Shown in pieces: positions 30,001 through 54,779 of a stretch of DNA of 64,000 bases. The position numbers and the translations under genes are program-made. Below the pieces are notes generated by a model. It did no database searches. It had not been told where the DNA came from and worked only from the letters and a program-made list of their open reading frames with translations. How positions within the stretch are numbered: position 1 is the first letter of the stretch; each line of letters opens with the position of its first letter. The stretch spans positions 9,683,001 to 9,747,000 of the forward strand of contig NC_086352.1 in NCBI RefSeq assembly GCF_036324505.1, read 5' to 3'. Source of the stretch: Eleginops maclovinus (lineage: Eukaryota; Chordata; Actinopteri; Perciformes; Eleginopidae).

Positions 30001-31400
30001 ATTGAGACGTCTATTTTTAACACCGGCTGTGTGTCTGTGTTGTCAGCTGGAATATTTGGGATTTAGAAGAACACCCAGTCCCAATCACCCACACCAATAA
30101 AGTAAATACACAGAAGAAACACTCGAGCCAGACAGGAGTTTGTGTGTTTGTCAAATCTACACTGAAGATTTAGAGGGATACAAGACTGAGAGAAGTGAGA
30201 AAAACGATTTTTCCTTTCCCAGACTAAGAGTAGGGGAGTTAGAATTGAGAATAAATCCCAGAACTGCAAAGAACCATGTTTGGAACAATCTGACTTTTTT
30301 TTTTTGTACAACTCAAACAAGGATAAAGACAACAAAACGTAATAACTTTCCCCTATCCAATCCATACTTCATGATTATCCCTCACTCTAAAACATTGGAA
30401 AAAATGGAACTGTCAAAAGAGTCTTGTTGTTCCATTTTCTTTCCCCTGGCCCCCCTCCTGGAGACAAACAAACAAACCCCTGTTAGCACTTTTCATTAGC
30501 TTTAGGGGTTACAGAACAGATTGAGTATCGACAATGCTGGCTGTCGAGGCTTATGGCTCAAAGGCAACAGTAGAGGAAAATCTCTGGGGTAGGAGATGCA
30601 ATCGAAAGGACCAAAATAATTCAGCAGGACTCACTCCAGGAACAATCCAGTTTGTCATGTGGAATCATGGAGTGTCTGCCGCACAATGAGAAAGGGTCCC
30701 CGGGGACTCGGCACGGGAGTCAACATGTGAATAGCCAAGAGTTAGTGCCCCGACTGGGCACTCTTGGCCTTTTTATCACCTGCAAATTTAGCAACCATAA
30801 ATCTGTTTCCACACGAATGCTACTACACGGACACACCGGAGAGGCCCATAAACAAGAAATGATGTTTGGTGTCTTGGGATGGTTTGGTCATTGATGCTCC
30901 CTGGGGTGTCATACTCTGCTCAGGGAACAATTACTGTCAGGGACTTTTGATGTTTTCCTTTTGTCGTGATGGACAGTTGAAGCTGCGGGAAATTGTTGGA
31001 CCATGTTGATTTTCAAGGAAACAATTTACATGATTTCGCTCGCTGTGCACAGCGGGCTCTGGTTAGTGGCGAGACACAATATGGTATGGACTTTTCCTTC
31101 CGCTGTAATGGGTTTTCAGGCGCCTGGTGACTGCTGGTGGTCTCTGAGGGTTAATGAGGAAGGAGGAGGAGGAGACTGGGCCGTAAAAAGGACACTGACC
31201 ATGGGGCTTCAATGTGACCCCACTCTCCTTATCGTAACGTCTCTGTCGATAAAACGCAGCATGAGGAAAACCTCTGATTAATCGATTGACCTCCTGTTTC
31301 TTATTCACAGATGATAACGGGCATTGCACCTGATTTTGTTTCCACTGTAACACCTCCTCGAGACAAGAGCTGAATATCCATTTCCCTTTAATCAATTCAC
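18023..31400. other. Gene-free region with stretches resembling conserved noncoding DNA
   Basis: No coding exon or strong repeat recognised. Several patches are non-repetitive, of balanced composition and rich in TAATTA/ATTA/TTGATTAA-type cores, for example 18,120-18,260, 19,290-19,560, 25,200-25,480 and 31,000-31,400. Minor simple repeats: CA at 25,845-25,863 and TG at 27,162-27,175. The rest is AT-rich sequence in which I see nothing. Confidence 0.45.
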
Positions 31401-43959
<12,559 letters not shown>

Positions 43960-44423
43960 ATCTTGTTGTTTTATTAGTCTGTCAAATTAGTTTATGTACA
44001 TTTCCAGAATGAGTATTCTTTTTGCTAATGGGTTGTAATGGGGGTTTCTACTGTTGGTAAGACTGGAGGATTCTTGTAGGTTTATTATGTTTCTCTTTTC
44101 CCTACAGTAGCAGTCCACACAACCAAAAAAAGTGGCCTATAACTATATAAAGTATATTTCATGCTAAAAATTGTATTTTATGTTGTTATTTAATTGTTAG
44201 ATACACATATGTTAAAGTTAAGATCATACATAAAATAGATTTGAATTCTAAATAATTATTGCGTAACAATTTGATCGAGATTTCAACCATTGCTCGGAAA
44301 ATCATATTGTGCAGCAATACGAACTAAACCATTAAAGTAAAGTGAACAGTTTGAGAACAGGCATGGCATGGCATAGTATTATTGTATGGGTGTTACTGTA
44401 CCTGGGTATGGATAGCAGACGAG
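43960..44423 (-). other. celf6: Proximal 3' untranslated region of the CELF gene (end not fixed)
   Basis: Sequence directly after the TGA. On the minus strand AATAAA hexamers occur at 44086-44081 and 43975-43970, the first poly(A) signal candidates, but neither has an obvious GU-rich downstream element. Neuronal CELF genes often have 3' UTRs of several kilobases, so the transcript may run much further towards 40 kb or below. The true end cannot be read from sequence alone. Confidence 0.5.
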
Positions 44424-44551
44424 TCAGTAAGGTCTGTTGGCATCCTTTGGCCGCTTTAGCTGCACCTTCAGCCTCTTCATGCCTATCTGAAAGCCGTTCA
44501 TGGCCTGGATAGCGGCTTGAGCACTGGACGGGTTATCAAAACTCACAAAGC
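44424..44551 (-). CDS. celf6: CELF terminal coding exon: end of RRM3 and C-terminus, TGA stop
   Basis: The last coding exon completes RNP1 (KCFG/FVSF) and encodes [20 protein letters not shown] followed by [21 protein letters not shown] and a TGA at 44424-44426. Helix 2 ([11 protein letters not shown]) and the final strand (KRLKVQL) finish the RRM fold, and the Lys/Arg-rich tail is the usual family ending. The acceptor is GCTCTCTCAG, preceded by an unusually long pyrimidine-rich stretch. DNPSSAQ differs from the common DNPASAQ by one residue. The 3' untranslated region follows at lower coordinates with no second stop needed and no frame disruption. Confidence 0.97.
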
Positions 44552-44715
44552 CTGAGAGAGCGCGAAAGAGTGGTCAGAGGGAAAAATTGGGGAAAAAAAG
44601 GAAACAACACATGAGGGGGAGAAGAATGGGTGAGAGATGAGACAGGAACAGGAGAAAGGGAGCCGGGAAAGAGATAGGCGAGATGAAAGAGAAAGAGGGG
44701 AGAAAAAAAGACCCT
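44552..44715 (-). promoter_or_regulatory. Long pyrimidine-rich tract before the terminal exon acceptor
   Basis: The plus strand is about 160 bp of A/G-rich sequence (GAGAGCGCGAAAGAG, GAAAGAGAAAGAGGGGAG), so the transcript is C/U-rich right up to the AG. This is far longer than an ordinary polypyrimidine tract and is a candidate site for PTB-type regulators. Confidence 0.6.
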
Positions 44716-44971
44716 TTTTAACTCTCAACAATGACACAACAATAGCTCTTTGTTTTCTCTTTTCAGCGGATTAATTGAAAATCTTCGAATTAAAAAGATT
44801 ACATAAAATACCACAAAGGCTAATAACACAGATATTAAAAATCAAACGAAGAAGAGCTATTAGAAACTTGAACAGAGAACAAAAAAAACATGAAAAGGTG
44901 TTAAGAGATTAGACTCGGAATAAAGAGTCGTGTGGATGTTTTTTTAGAACAAAGTGTGTGAATGTTACCTG

Positions 44972-44972
<1 letters not shown>

Positions 44973-45011
<39 letters not shown>
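44973..45011 (+). repeat. (TG)n, (CA)n in the CELF transcript
   Basis: A perfect 39-bp dinucleotide tract in the last CELF intron. Confidence 0.95.
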
Positions 45012-45012
<1 letters not shown>

Positions 45013-45395
45013 CTCCTGTATGTGTGTGTGACTGAACATGTATCTGAGTAAAGAGTAAAGGGCACGGGGGTCGTGACGAGATGCTAGGAGCAAGGTGTGT
45101 AGGACGGAGGCGCCTGCTGCTCTGAGTTATCACCTGGGTGTCGAGGCGGAATGAGCCCACAGCTTTCCACATCGGGACTCCTTGCCTGCTCTTATCAGAC
45201 ACCTCTGTGATTGACGGCCCGAATTTTCCGCCTGCCAGCTGATTTGATCACACCGCTATGGGTCCAATTTAATTTGGGGGGAGAGGGCAGGCTTTTGTCA
45301 GTGCGGGTGAGATAAGGCTGCTGCTTTTACAAACCCTTTAAACAAACTGAGCAGGGAAGGGCCTGTCAGTTGGCAGTGATCCCCATCCCAATCCC

Positions 45396-45399
<4 letters not shown>

Positions 45400-45491
<92 letters not shown>
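45400..45491 (+). repeat. (CA)n, (UG)n in the CELF transcript
   Basis: A perfect 92-bp tract about 850 nt upstream of the terminal exon in transcript sense. UG repeats are bound by CELF proteins, so this is a possible self-binding site. Confidence 0.95.
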
Positions 45492-45493
<2 letters not shown>

Positions 45494-46253
45494 TCCCTGG
45501 CTTTAACGGATCTCAATACCTCACATTTACATCCACATGCCAAACAATGCGATAGGATGCTGGGGGTCAAAGTACGGACGGAGAGAACGAGGATGTGTTT
45601 GAAATCCACGCACATTCAAATAATCTAAAATTAGAATAAAATATTTGAACATGTTCAGAGGTTTGGCTGCTTTTTCTCGAGACTGGCTGATGTTTCATAT
45701 CTTTGATGCAACACTGAGCGTGTGTGGTTTTGTGCAGCTCAAAGCCCCGAATGGTACTACTGTTTGATGTACAGCTCTCACGGCAGCCATCCATATTAGC
45801 AGAATGTCTGTACGTGTTGTAATGTGATGCATTTTTAATAAAAACACACATAAGAATGCAGCAAAAAAGGGTGACTATAGGGAAATACAAGTCGAGGACC
45901 AGGAAGAGAATGATGCAGTACTTACATCTCACATTCCCACAGAAAAAAGAGTTAATGCGTGCAGATTCTGTGCAGTGATGGTGTTTGATACTCCAGTATT
46001 CTACCATTGCAGGGGGGGCTATAGTCTACACGTGAGGGACAGGTTCAAACACTGTCACAGGCTTGTAAAAACGTCCGTATCACTGAACGTCCTGTAAACA
46101 CGTTGGTGAATTTGCTGATTATTGATCAAAAGATTGCACCTCCTACAGTTTTAATCGACTACATTTTCATACATGCATTTATTGTATGAGTGGAGATTTG
46201 CTTGTTCTTTCACATTTATTTTAAAGACTTTTTAAAGGTGTTAGAAATGCAAA

Positions 46254-47200
46254 TCTGTGATCAGTACATGTATCAAAAGACAAAAGAGCAAAAAGAGCTT
46301 TACAACTTAAACGAGATATAGCTTTAGGTAAATTGCAACTCCTTTTTTCTTCTAAAAAGCAGTGTGTATATGATGTAAAGGCTGTGTGTGTGAGAGTGTG
46401 TTATTCCATTCTCAGAAGACCTTTTGAAATTCATTTTCAAGTTAAATCCAGCTAATTCCACCTAACAAGGTATGCTTTGATCACTTTTAAAAGTCAATAT
46501 TGAGTGACTGAACGCAGAGGATTAAGACTAATGTTACATCCACAGAGACCCAGGTTAGATAAAACACCAGAGCTCCTACAGTGAATATCTATGGGGTGCA
46601 CACATTTGCCTCCTGGATGGTCTATACGTGTGTGTGACTCATAAAGCACCACTAACTTAAAACAGAGTATCTTAATACCCGCCCCACTCGTGCTTTTCTG
46701 TCGTTTTTTTTCTTTCATTGCCTAAAGGGAATATTCTTATAATTCCTAAGACTTTTCTTCATCTCACCTGCACCTATCCATTTAATCACAAAGCAAATAA
46801 AGATATTGCTCTAAACAGACATCTGTCTGAACTGACAGTGATGCATCCCTTAAGAGTAAATTCCTAATCCTACTCCAGAAATAAATCCTTTTTATAAGAA
46901 CATGTTTCGAGAGCTCCTTCAGTGACCTTTTTATCATATGCACATTTCAGAGCTTCTCTGTAAACACTCATCTAAAAGAGTGATTTGTGGTTATCTTCTG
47001 TCTAAATCCCACAATGTGGATTACTGCAGAGGAACCAGGCTGTGTGCATACAGTAGATTTTCTGTTGAAACTCACAAGAGTCATTCTGCAGTGGAAGCGA
47101 TTACTTGAAAGTTATTTCATTTTAAATATGCTGCTTATTCTAATCTAGATTTCCGGGTTTTGTCTAAACTGGGTAACTAAAAACTAAATAACCAATTTTC
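46254..47200 (+). repeat. Tandem duplication, left copy
   Basis: The left copy starts TCTGTGATCAGTACATGTATC and ends AACCAATTTTC. From AAAAGAGCTT (46,291) onwards it aligns with the right copy at an offset of almost exactly 1000 bp. It lacks about 55 bp that the right copy has after the first 21 bases. Confidence 0.97.
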
Positions 47201-48200
47201 TGTGATCAGTACATGTATCTATGCACGGATGAGTGTTGGTGAAACATGAAACACACACATGCAACTTCAACGTTCAAAGTAAGAGAAAACAAAAGAGCTT
47301 TACAACTTAAACGAGATATAGCTTTAGGTAAATTGCAACTCCTTTTTTCTTCTAAAAAGCAGTGTGTATATGATGTAAAGGCTGTGTGTGTGAGAGTGTG
47401 TTATTCCATTCTCAGAAGACCTTTTGAAATTCATTTTCAAGTTAAATCCAGCTAATTCCACCTAACAAGGTATGCTTTGATCACTTTTAAAAGTCAATAT
47501 TGAGTGACTGAACGCAGAGGATTAAGACTAATGTTACATCCACAGAGACCCAGGTTAGATAAAACACCAGAGCTCCTACAGTGAATATCTATGGGGTGCA
47601 CACATTTGCCTCCTGGATGGTCTATACGTGTGTGTGACTCATAAAGCACCACTAACTTAAAACAGAGTATCTTAATACCCGCCCCACTCGTGCTTTTCTG
47701 TCGTTCTTTTTCTTTCATTGCCTAAAGGAATATTCTTATAATTCCCAAGACTTTTCTTCATCTCACCTGCACCTATCCATTTAATCACAAAGCAAATAAA
47801 GATATTGCTCTAAACAGACATCTGTCTGAACTGACAGTGATGCATCCCTTAAGAGTAAATTCCTAATCCTACTTCAGAAATAAATCCTTTTTATAAGAAC
47901 ATGTTTCGAGAGCTCCTTCAGTGACCTTTTTATCATATGCAAATTTCAGAGCTTCTCTGTAAACACTCCATCTAAAAGAGTGATTTCTGCTTATCTTCTG
48001 TCTAAATCCCACAATGTGGATTACTGCAGAGGAACCAGGCTGTGTGCATACAGTAGATTTTCTGTTGAAACTCACAAGAGTCATTCTGCAGTGGAAGCGA
48101 TTACTTGAAAGTTATTTCATTTTAAATATGCTGCTTATTCTAATCTAGATTTCAGGGTTTTGTCTAAACTGGGTAACTAAAAACTAAATAACCAATTTTC
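47199..48200 (+). repeat. Tandem duplication, right copy
   Basis: The right copy directly adjoins the left one and begins with the same 21 bases. I count roughly eight substitutions and two single-base indels over about 910 aligned bases, about 99% identity. The 74-codon minus-strand open frames in the two copies (46,494-46,718 and 47,494-47,718) are shared by descent and have no recognisable product. Confidence 0.97.
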
Positions 48201-48339
48201 CCTGTAATATTTTAATGTGATGCAAGAAAAACAATATTTCTGCAAACACAGAATAATTACTCCAGAAATATGAAAATGGTGTTGAATAGAGTGTCAGACG
48301 GTATAGACAGCTTGGTTTTTACGCAACTCTGAATAATTA

Positions 48340-48605
48340 GGGAATGGATGTCCGGTGGGTCTGCCCGTGGTTGAGTGGCAGGCAGCAGGCTTACACTGAA
48401 ACTGTGATTTCTGAATTACATCCTTTCTTTTACTCTCCTTGCTTCTATATACAAATTTTAAAAAAAACACACCCCGGGATTTATTTGTTGTTTGAGGTGC
48501 AATATATGACTCAGCATCTCTCCGTAATTTTGACCGGAAGTGACGTTAGCGCCCTCATACTTTATCTTTCCAGGAAAACTCTGGATTTTACATTAGCAAA
48601 CTTGC
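48340..48605 (+). repeat. Dispersed repeat, copy 2 (plus orientation)
   Basis: Same block order as the copy at 14,350-14,670, in the opposite orientation, with an internal deletion of about 80 bp before GTAATTTTGACCGGAAGTG. Starts GGAATGGATGTCCGGTGGGT. Confidence 0.85.
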
Positions 48606-49924
48606 CATATTTTCAGACAGTAATCAGCATTAAGGGGTTGAATTTGAGGTCAGGATTTTTTAAGATTTATATTACGATAAAGAAAGGTATTGGGTAGACT
48701 TAATACTGACACACAGACCGGATTGTTTGTATGTTATAGATGTGAATAAATATAGGGACAAATAAATAACTTGTCTTAATTATCTTTTCATGTCATCCTA
48801 TTTAAACAATGCTTTGGAAATGATTTCCTCGACTAACAGGAAGGTAATTTACTTTCAATTAGTGTGTATAAAATGTCAGTTTTTGCTGTGAAAACTGAGT
48901 ATGTTTTATTCACCCATGTGCACAAGGCCCAACGTGTACATGTGAACCATTGTCAATTAATCAGTCTTTTATTTCTACATCTATAAATAGTTTCGCTTCC
49001 GTTCATCTGCACGTGTACGGTAGGTCTATAGTGCCCGTTAACCACATCTTCAAGGCTAAACACACATTTTTAAGATCAAGTGTTCCAAGTTCTTACTGGC
49101 CTAATAACTTATCCCCCTTAATGCACAGCATCTTCGGCTGCCTAATTTGTTAATGTCTTACGAAAGGAGCCCCGGGGTTTCTGCTATAAAAAGGAGGGAG
49201 AAATGAGTGAAAAAAAAAACTCACAAAAGAATCATGGGTTAAATTGCTGTTTTTCAGCCAAGATCTTAATTACAAGCCGTTGAAAATAAGCCGGTGAGAC
49301 TGATGAGGTCAACGCCCCTTTGTCCTTCCCCCTTGTTGACTGACGGATAGTGATAGCGGGAGGCATATGTTTAGAGGAGAGCACACAATGTTAGGCAGAG
49401 AGAGCCCTGAGATGGACAGAAGGAGACAGACGGGTGGAAAAGAGAGGAAGAGAAAGCCTCATAGACATGCCATGTTGAAGGGAAAGTGAAAGAAAGCCAA
49501 TGCTGGGAGTCTTTCTCTCTCTCTGCCTGTCTCCTGGGTGCTGCTGTCCAACTGAATCAACAGTAAGGCCCACACCAGTCTATTATTATCTCTTTAAACC
49601 CATGGATTCCACCTGCACCGCCTCCACCCTGATGAACTGGTTTGCTGTGTGGGAGGTGAGAAAAAAAGAGGGGAGGGATGGCAGGATGTGGCTAGGTTGC
49701 CCGCTGGAGGCCTATAGGGGGGGTCTGTTTTTTTCTCCTTGGTAAAGAGTCTGGGAATGGCAGAGAAGTGGAGATGGATCCTCATTGTGTTAGGAATGGT
49801 GAGATGGAGACGCTGAGAATTTATGTTTCGAGCAAATGCCAAAATCTGGAAAGGTGTTTGGGTCAGTGACTTTATCAAGGAGTCATGGTGGGTGTGGCAT
49901 GTGTTATTTCAGGCAGAGGTTGAA

Positions 49925-50397
49925 TGTAGTGAAGTACAATTATTCAACAACTGAATTTAAGTACACCTTTGAGGTAGGTACAGTATACCTTCAATTTATG
50001 CAATTTTATACTTTTACTCCACTACATTTTAGCCATGTAGTTACTTTACAGATACAGATCATTGGTAAAAACCAAATATAATCCACAAATAAATAAACAT
50101 TTCCAAACAAATGTAAGTTAAAATATCCAGCAGAAGTATAGAAAGTCCATAGAATGAGCTGTCTTACCAGCAGTCAACATTAATGCATCAAAAATCCTAT
50201 TGCAATGATTTAGTTTATGTGAAATATGATGGGCCCTTTTGTATTACAAGGACTTTTATTATTTACATTTGAATTATATTTCAATGCTTTTAACTTTGTA
50301 TTTTACTCAAGTAAGATTTTGGACTTGTGCTTGAATCAGAGTATTTTTTTATGTGGTTAATGTACAACTTTAGTAAAAGTACTTTTTCCATCACTGA
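49925..50397 (+). repeat. Near-complete copy of a teleost nonautonomous element
   Basis: Starts near GTGAAGTACAATTATTC, contains TACTTTTACTCCACTACATT and TGTATTTTACTCAAGTAAGA, and ends GTAAAAGTACTTTTTCCATC. This is the full order I recall for a very common fish repeat ('aagtatttttactcaagtaa...'). The ends (GAAGTAC and GTACTTTTTC) are partly inverted, suggesting a MITE-like element. Confidence 0.7.
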
Positions 50398-50469
50398 TTT
50401 TATGCAATTAGAGCCTACACCACCATCCCAACACACTCTTGTTTTTTCATTATGAAGCTAAACCAAATT

Positions 50470-50488
50470 GTGTGTGTGTGTGTGTGTC
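50470..50488 (+). repeat. Short (TG)n next to the RRM3 exon donor
   Basis: On the transcript this is CA repeat beginning about 12 nt after the GTAAGA donor of the exon at 50,497-50,640. CA repeats near donors are known hnRNP L binding sites. Confidence 0.85.
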
Positions 50489-50496
50489 TGTCTTAC

Positions 50497-50640
50497 CAAA
50501 ACATTTGCTCTGATTGGTCGCTCGGTCCACAAACACTTTGGCGGAGATGACGTTGCCAAAAGGCAGGAACATTTGCATGAGCTCCGCGTCTCCGAACTCC
50601 TGGGGCAGGTGATAAATAAACAGGTTGCAACCTTCTGGCC
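50497..50640 (-). CDS. celf6: CELF exon: first two-thirds of RRM3 (RNP2 region)
   Basis: This 144-nt phase 1-1 exon begins [20 protein letters not shown] and ends [14 protein letters not shown]. It holds the RNP2 hexamer LFIYHL, helix 1 ([12 protein letters not shown]) and the strand leading to RNP1 (KCFGFVSF, completed by the next exon). RRM3 binds UGU-containing RNA through its beta-sheet aromatic residues, and the Phe and Tyr of RNP2 are present. The acceptor is TCATCACCAG and the donor is TTTG/GTAAGA. A short CA repeat starts about 12 nt into the downstream intron of the transcript. GDAEL identifies the CELF4/6 group against CELF3 (TDSE). SAKVF fits CELF6 and CELF3 better than the SSKVF form. 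Confidence 0.97.
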
Positions 50641-52014
50641 CTGGTGATGAGAGGAAAACAACAAGAAGGTTATATGGGGGCATAAACAGAGTGAGAGAGA
50701 GAGAGGCTGACCATAATAATAATAACACAGGTGGAAGAATGACTCGATAAAGCAATCAAGAGAGTAATCTAAGGAACGCAGGAGCCATGTAAACACCAAA
50801 TTGTTATTATGTTAGCTGTGGCACAAGCATTAGTTGTGGGAAAGCTAGTTATTGTGGAGTACACACACTCTTAAAACCTTTTCTAAATATTATAAGGTCA
50901 CACTCAGGTTTGGTCAGCTCATTTAAATCCGAGTACTCCTATTCCCGAACCACTGTATGGAGTGTAGGAGGCCCTTAAATGGATAATTTTATACAATTAA
51001 GTTTGACTATTGAATCAGGAAATGGGCCGGCAACTGCAATGCACAGCCGCAGAGAAAGACATAAGATAAATACAAAACAGGGTGAATAAAAAAACGCAGA
51101 GTTTGATTGGAAGAGAAATATTAAGATGGTTATATTGAGAAATAGAAACACTGAGTCACAGAGAAAGAGAGGAGGAGGAGGTAGAGCATAAGCCAAGTTT
51201 TTGTCCCAATTACTGTGTGACAGTAGGACTGTCTTCCAATCTCTCTCTCTCTCTCCATCCCTCCACACTCCTCCACCCAGCTGCCACATATTGTACAGGC
51301 CAATCTGGATAAAGGGAGGAATGAACTGGAAGGAAAGAGAGCGAACCATGGCCCGAGAAAAAGCGATAGAGAGAGGGAGAGAGATGTGATGGACTCGGGG
51401 ACAGTGGGCTTGCAGCTGCTGGCTGCCTGGCTAGCATTCTCTCCTGTCTCATTGCTCAGGGTGATAGCATGACGAGATGAGACTGGGGCTGGTGAGAAGG
51501 CTGATAAGAGAGCTGCACTGGTGGCTGGCTGTACTGATGCTCTGCCGCTGCGAGATAGAGGACACACACACACTGGTTGACGGAGTGTGGAATTTCTTCT
51601 TTTTTTTTCAACATTTAAAGTCTGAATCTCGGTTCTGTCTGTTTAGCTTTAGGTGACTTAGAGAACTCATACTTTAAACAAGAAGTGGTTTGTTTGAGGG
51701 GAAGGCATTTCCCAAAAAGAGTGAGAGGACGGTCGAGAAGTTTAAAAATGATTGATGATTGCAAGAACATAATACTTCCTTTTCCATGCGTGCAAGTCTG
51801 TAAACTAAGCTATGTAGAGGAAATATTAGCTTTGCTGTATCTTTTATTTTGTCCACAGTGAGATAATTACCTTTTGAGTGCGTGTTCATATGTTGAACTG
51901 CATTTGTTATATGACTTGTATGCACAGTTTAGGATGATAAATAAATTGGTTCGATTCACATGCATAATTTATCAATATTTATTTTGAGAGGCCAACTCCA
52001 ATAACTTTACATAT

Positions 52015-52330
52015 CAAAGTCTGTTTACAGGTCCTGTGAAGTGTGACTGCATATCGGGAAAAAAAGTTGTATAAAGCCTTTTGTGGCTCCAGAGGGAGTT
52101 GCACAAAGTCTGATAAACTGCCTCAAGTGATGTCACTTGAAATAGCTTCAGTTGAGAGTTAAGATACAGCTTTTAAAATATATGGAGTAAGAAATGTTTG
52201 AGTTTACAAGACCTCTGTAGCCTGCTCCTAATCCCTGCTTGAGGCAAGCTATGCTAGAGGCTCCATTAACGCACAACACAGCCAAATATTTGACTGAACT
52301 TTAAGTTGCATTGTGGGTAAGGTAGGCAGC
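52015..52330 (+). repeat. Interspersed teleost repeat (TGTGGCTCCAGAGG type)
   Basis: The blocks TTTTGTGGCTCCAGAGGGAG, TTGCACAAAGTCTGATAAAC, TGCCTCAAGTGATGTCACTT and TTGCATTGTGGGTAA occur in the order I recall for a fish repeat. Degraded; class unknown. Confidence 0.6.
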
Positions 52331-53989
52331 ATGTATCTCTATCCCTCCATGCATTGATTATTTTCTCTAAAATGGTTCTGATTAAGTCATTAACCGTAAT
52401 GTGATATAATCCAATGCTCTTAAAGGGGGTTTTATTATCAATAGTTTGTACCAATTTTCCCTGTACTATGGAAACTCACGCCTGGAGGGAGAAACACAGC
52501 GTCTTTCCACTTCCTGCCAAAGACAGCTCAACTTTTACCACACTGTTGGCCAAAATGCCAGATAGTTGTTGTACAATTGGATAAACAAACCGAAAAGGAG
52601 ACAAGTCTGGGCTGTGTTTCTACACAATCCCCTCTCAGAAAGAAACCAGAGAAAGGAGGACATTGTGGATTTGTGCAATTAGATGTGCTGCTGTCCCAGG
52701 GGAGCACACTTCTCCTAAACCTGCAGTACAAATGCAGGGGCCAAATCCCATCAATCCCTCCTTCTCCACAGCATCCCAGGCTGTGGGTTATTAAAAAATG
52801 TGTGGTTAACCTGACAATGGAGGGGGAAAAAAAGGTATATTTAATCTATATCACAAGATGCTGTGTTGTCTGAACTATATTGCCTTTGAAAGCACTCAAA
52901 TACTATTTAATGATGATGCATTTCTTGTCCTTCACCTCCCAAAGGACCTCATTTTTGACCCATTAGATGTAAAGTACAGATAACTGTCTGTACTTTTATA
53001 CGCTTTAATCTTGACAGCAGTGTAGATGGATTCTCCACTAGATATCTGTAAACATCGCCAAAGTACAGCTTCTGCAGAAGTACTTTTAATGATTGAAATA
53101 CCGCCGTGGAAGCTGTATATGGGTCACACGTGCCTCAGACTCGCTGTATGTTCATACATCTTTGTTTTTCTTCTTTTTGGGATGAGATCTTAACAATCTT
53201 GGCTTGTAAAATTTGAGGATTTGACACGCTTGTAGCTCTTTGGAGTTTAAAGTTAGCATGGTGTTTTACCCTCCAGGTCTCCGGGCCAGTCAAGTGACTA
53301 AAAACTTGCAATTGCAATGTTGAACACATTTGGTGAAGTTGGCAAGGAACTTAAGCAACCCTGCCAAAAAATGTGGGCATTTTAGGTTCATCCACACGTT
53401 TTTTGGCAGGACAGCATTCCTTATATTTGCTGAGTCAGTGGTATTGTTCTCGCCGTGCTGTCTAAGATGCTCTTCTGAAGTGAAAAGGACAAATATTTTC
53501 AAAGGGCACAGTGAAAGAATTGTCTGTGTAAGATAACATTTTGGGATTTGGAAGGGGGATTTTTCCTTGACACACAGACACAGACTGATAGATTGTATTG
53601 TTGCAATTGTTAGCTTTCACAAGGAGGTTGAAGCTGAGGCTCGACAGCGCCTGTATATTTAGGTTTAGGTGTCTTTTAATGACAGGGCTGCAGACTGTGG
53701 CAGTGGACTCAGACAAGCTGGGAGTGCAGCCAAAACCCAGAACTCACAGGCCACCGACTACACCAAGAATAGCTCTACGTGTGTGTAAGAGAAAAAGAAA
53801 CAGAGACAGTGTGTGTGTGTCGCTGTGTCTGAGTGTGTATCAGGGACCATGACTTCAATAATTCTTTCTAATGATGAAAGCGTTTCAAGGTAGCGGTGAG
53901 ATGTCCTACTGAAAACTATGCCTGCATGTTAAGCGAATGCTGACGTTGAGGATAAGTCTTTACTTCATTCATACATTTTTCTGCTAGCG

Positions 53990-54235
53990 TATACTCCATC
54001 TGCACTACTTATTAGACTAGTTTAGCAAAATAACCTGCACTATTTAATTCAGATGTATCCTACTGTGTTTCATTTTGCACTGTTATTAGTTTTATTTTAA
54101 TTTCAATTTTCTTATTTTGTCTTATGCCATATTATGTTGCATTGTTGGAGAAGTTCAGGACCTAAGATTTTCATTGCCAGAACTATACTGCAGCTATTGT
54201 GTACATGACAATAAAACCCCTTGAACCTTGAACAC
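53990..54235 (+). mobile_element. LINE 3' tail relic
   Basis: Contains TTGTTGGAGAAGTTCAGGAC, CTAAGATTTTCATTGCCAGA and ACATGACAATAAAACCCCTT followed by GAACCTTGAAC. The 'tgacaataaaa..cttgaa' tail with a short terminal repeat is typical of L2/CR1-like or Rex1-like fish LINEs. Only the 3' UTR survives. Confidence 0.6.
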
Positions 54236-54779
54236 TTGCACTGTGACCATGGCATGCACTCACATCAACAAAACAAAGTGCAAACATTTTCTAACTTTTT
54301 CTCGTCTCAATTTGTTCCTATATTGAATATTCATCCCACTCTATGCTGTCTCATACAATCATATAGATGAATAATTGAGACTGACGAATGAGAGTGATTT
54401 ACCATCACAGTATATCCTATGCTTTATTACATCTGATGCTGTGGCATAAGAGCGAACACTACACCAGGAATGGTAATAAATGATTATGCATGCAGCTAAT
54501 TAATCTGATGAATATTTATAACCACTTAAACACATTGTAATGGACTGATTAAGCAGTCCAACGCTGCAAGTTTGAATTAGTGCAGTTTTTGAATAATGAC
54601 AGAGTAACTTTCCATCTCACTGCTAATGTTCTTCTCTTTAAATGGGGAGCCTTTTTCTCACATTTTCCCCAGCCAGCTTTTTCCCCTCCCTCGCTAATTC
54701 AAAGCAGCGCAGCTACATTAGAATGGAACATGGCAATTATCACCTTTTATCTTGGGTGGGCGCGCTTGCTCGCTCTTAC

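Larger units (their letters stand above)
44552..50496 (-). other. celf6: Last intron of the CELF gene (5.9 kb), rich in repeats
   Basis: Intron between the two exons that together make RRM3. In transcript orientation it starts GTAAGA, soon meets a CA repeat, and ends in a long pyrimidine-rich tract and AG. It contains a nonautonomous element (49.9-50.4 kb), a dispersed repeat copy (48.34-48.6 kb), a tandem duplication of about 1 kb (46.25-48.2 kb), a UG repeat (45,491-45,400 in transcript sense) and a CA repeat (45,011-44,973). The remainder holds no recognisable coding sequence. Confidence 0.85.

Noticed and set aside
46494..47718. Pair of nearly identical 74-codon minus-strand frames
   Set aside because: The identity comes from the 1-kb tandem duplication of intron, not from two genes; no known product.
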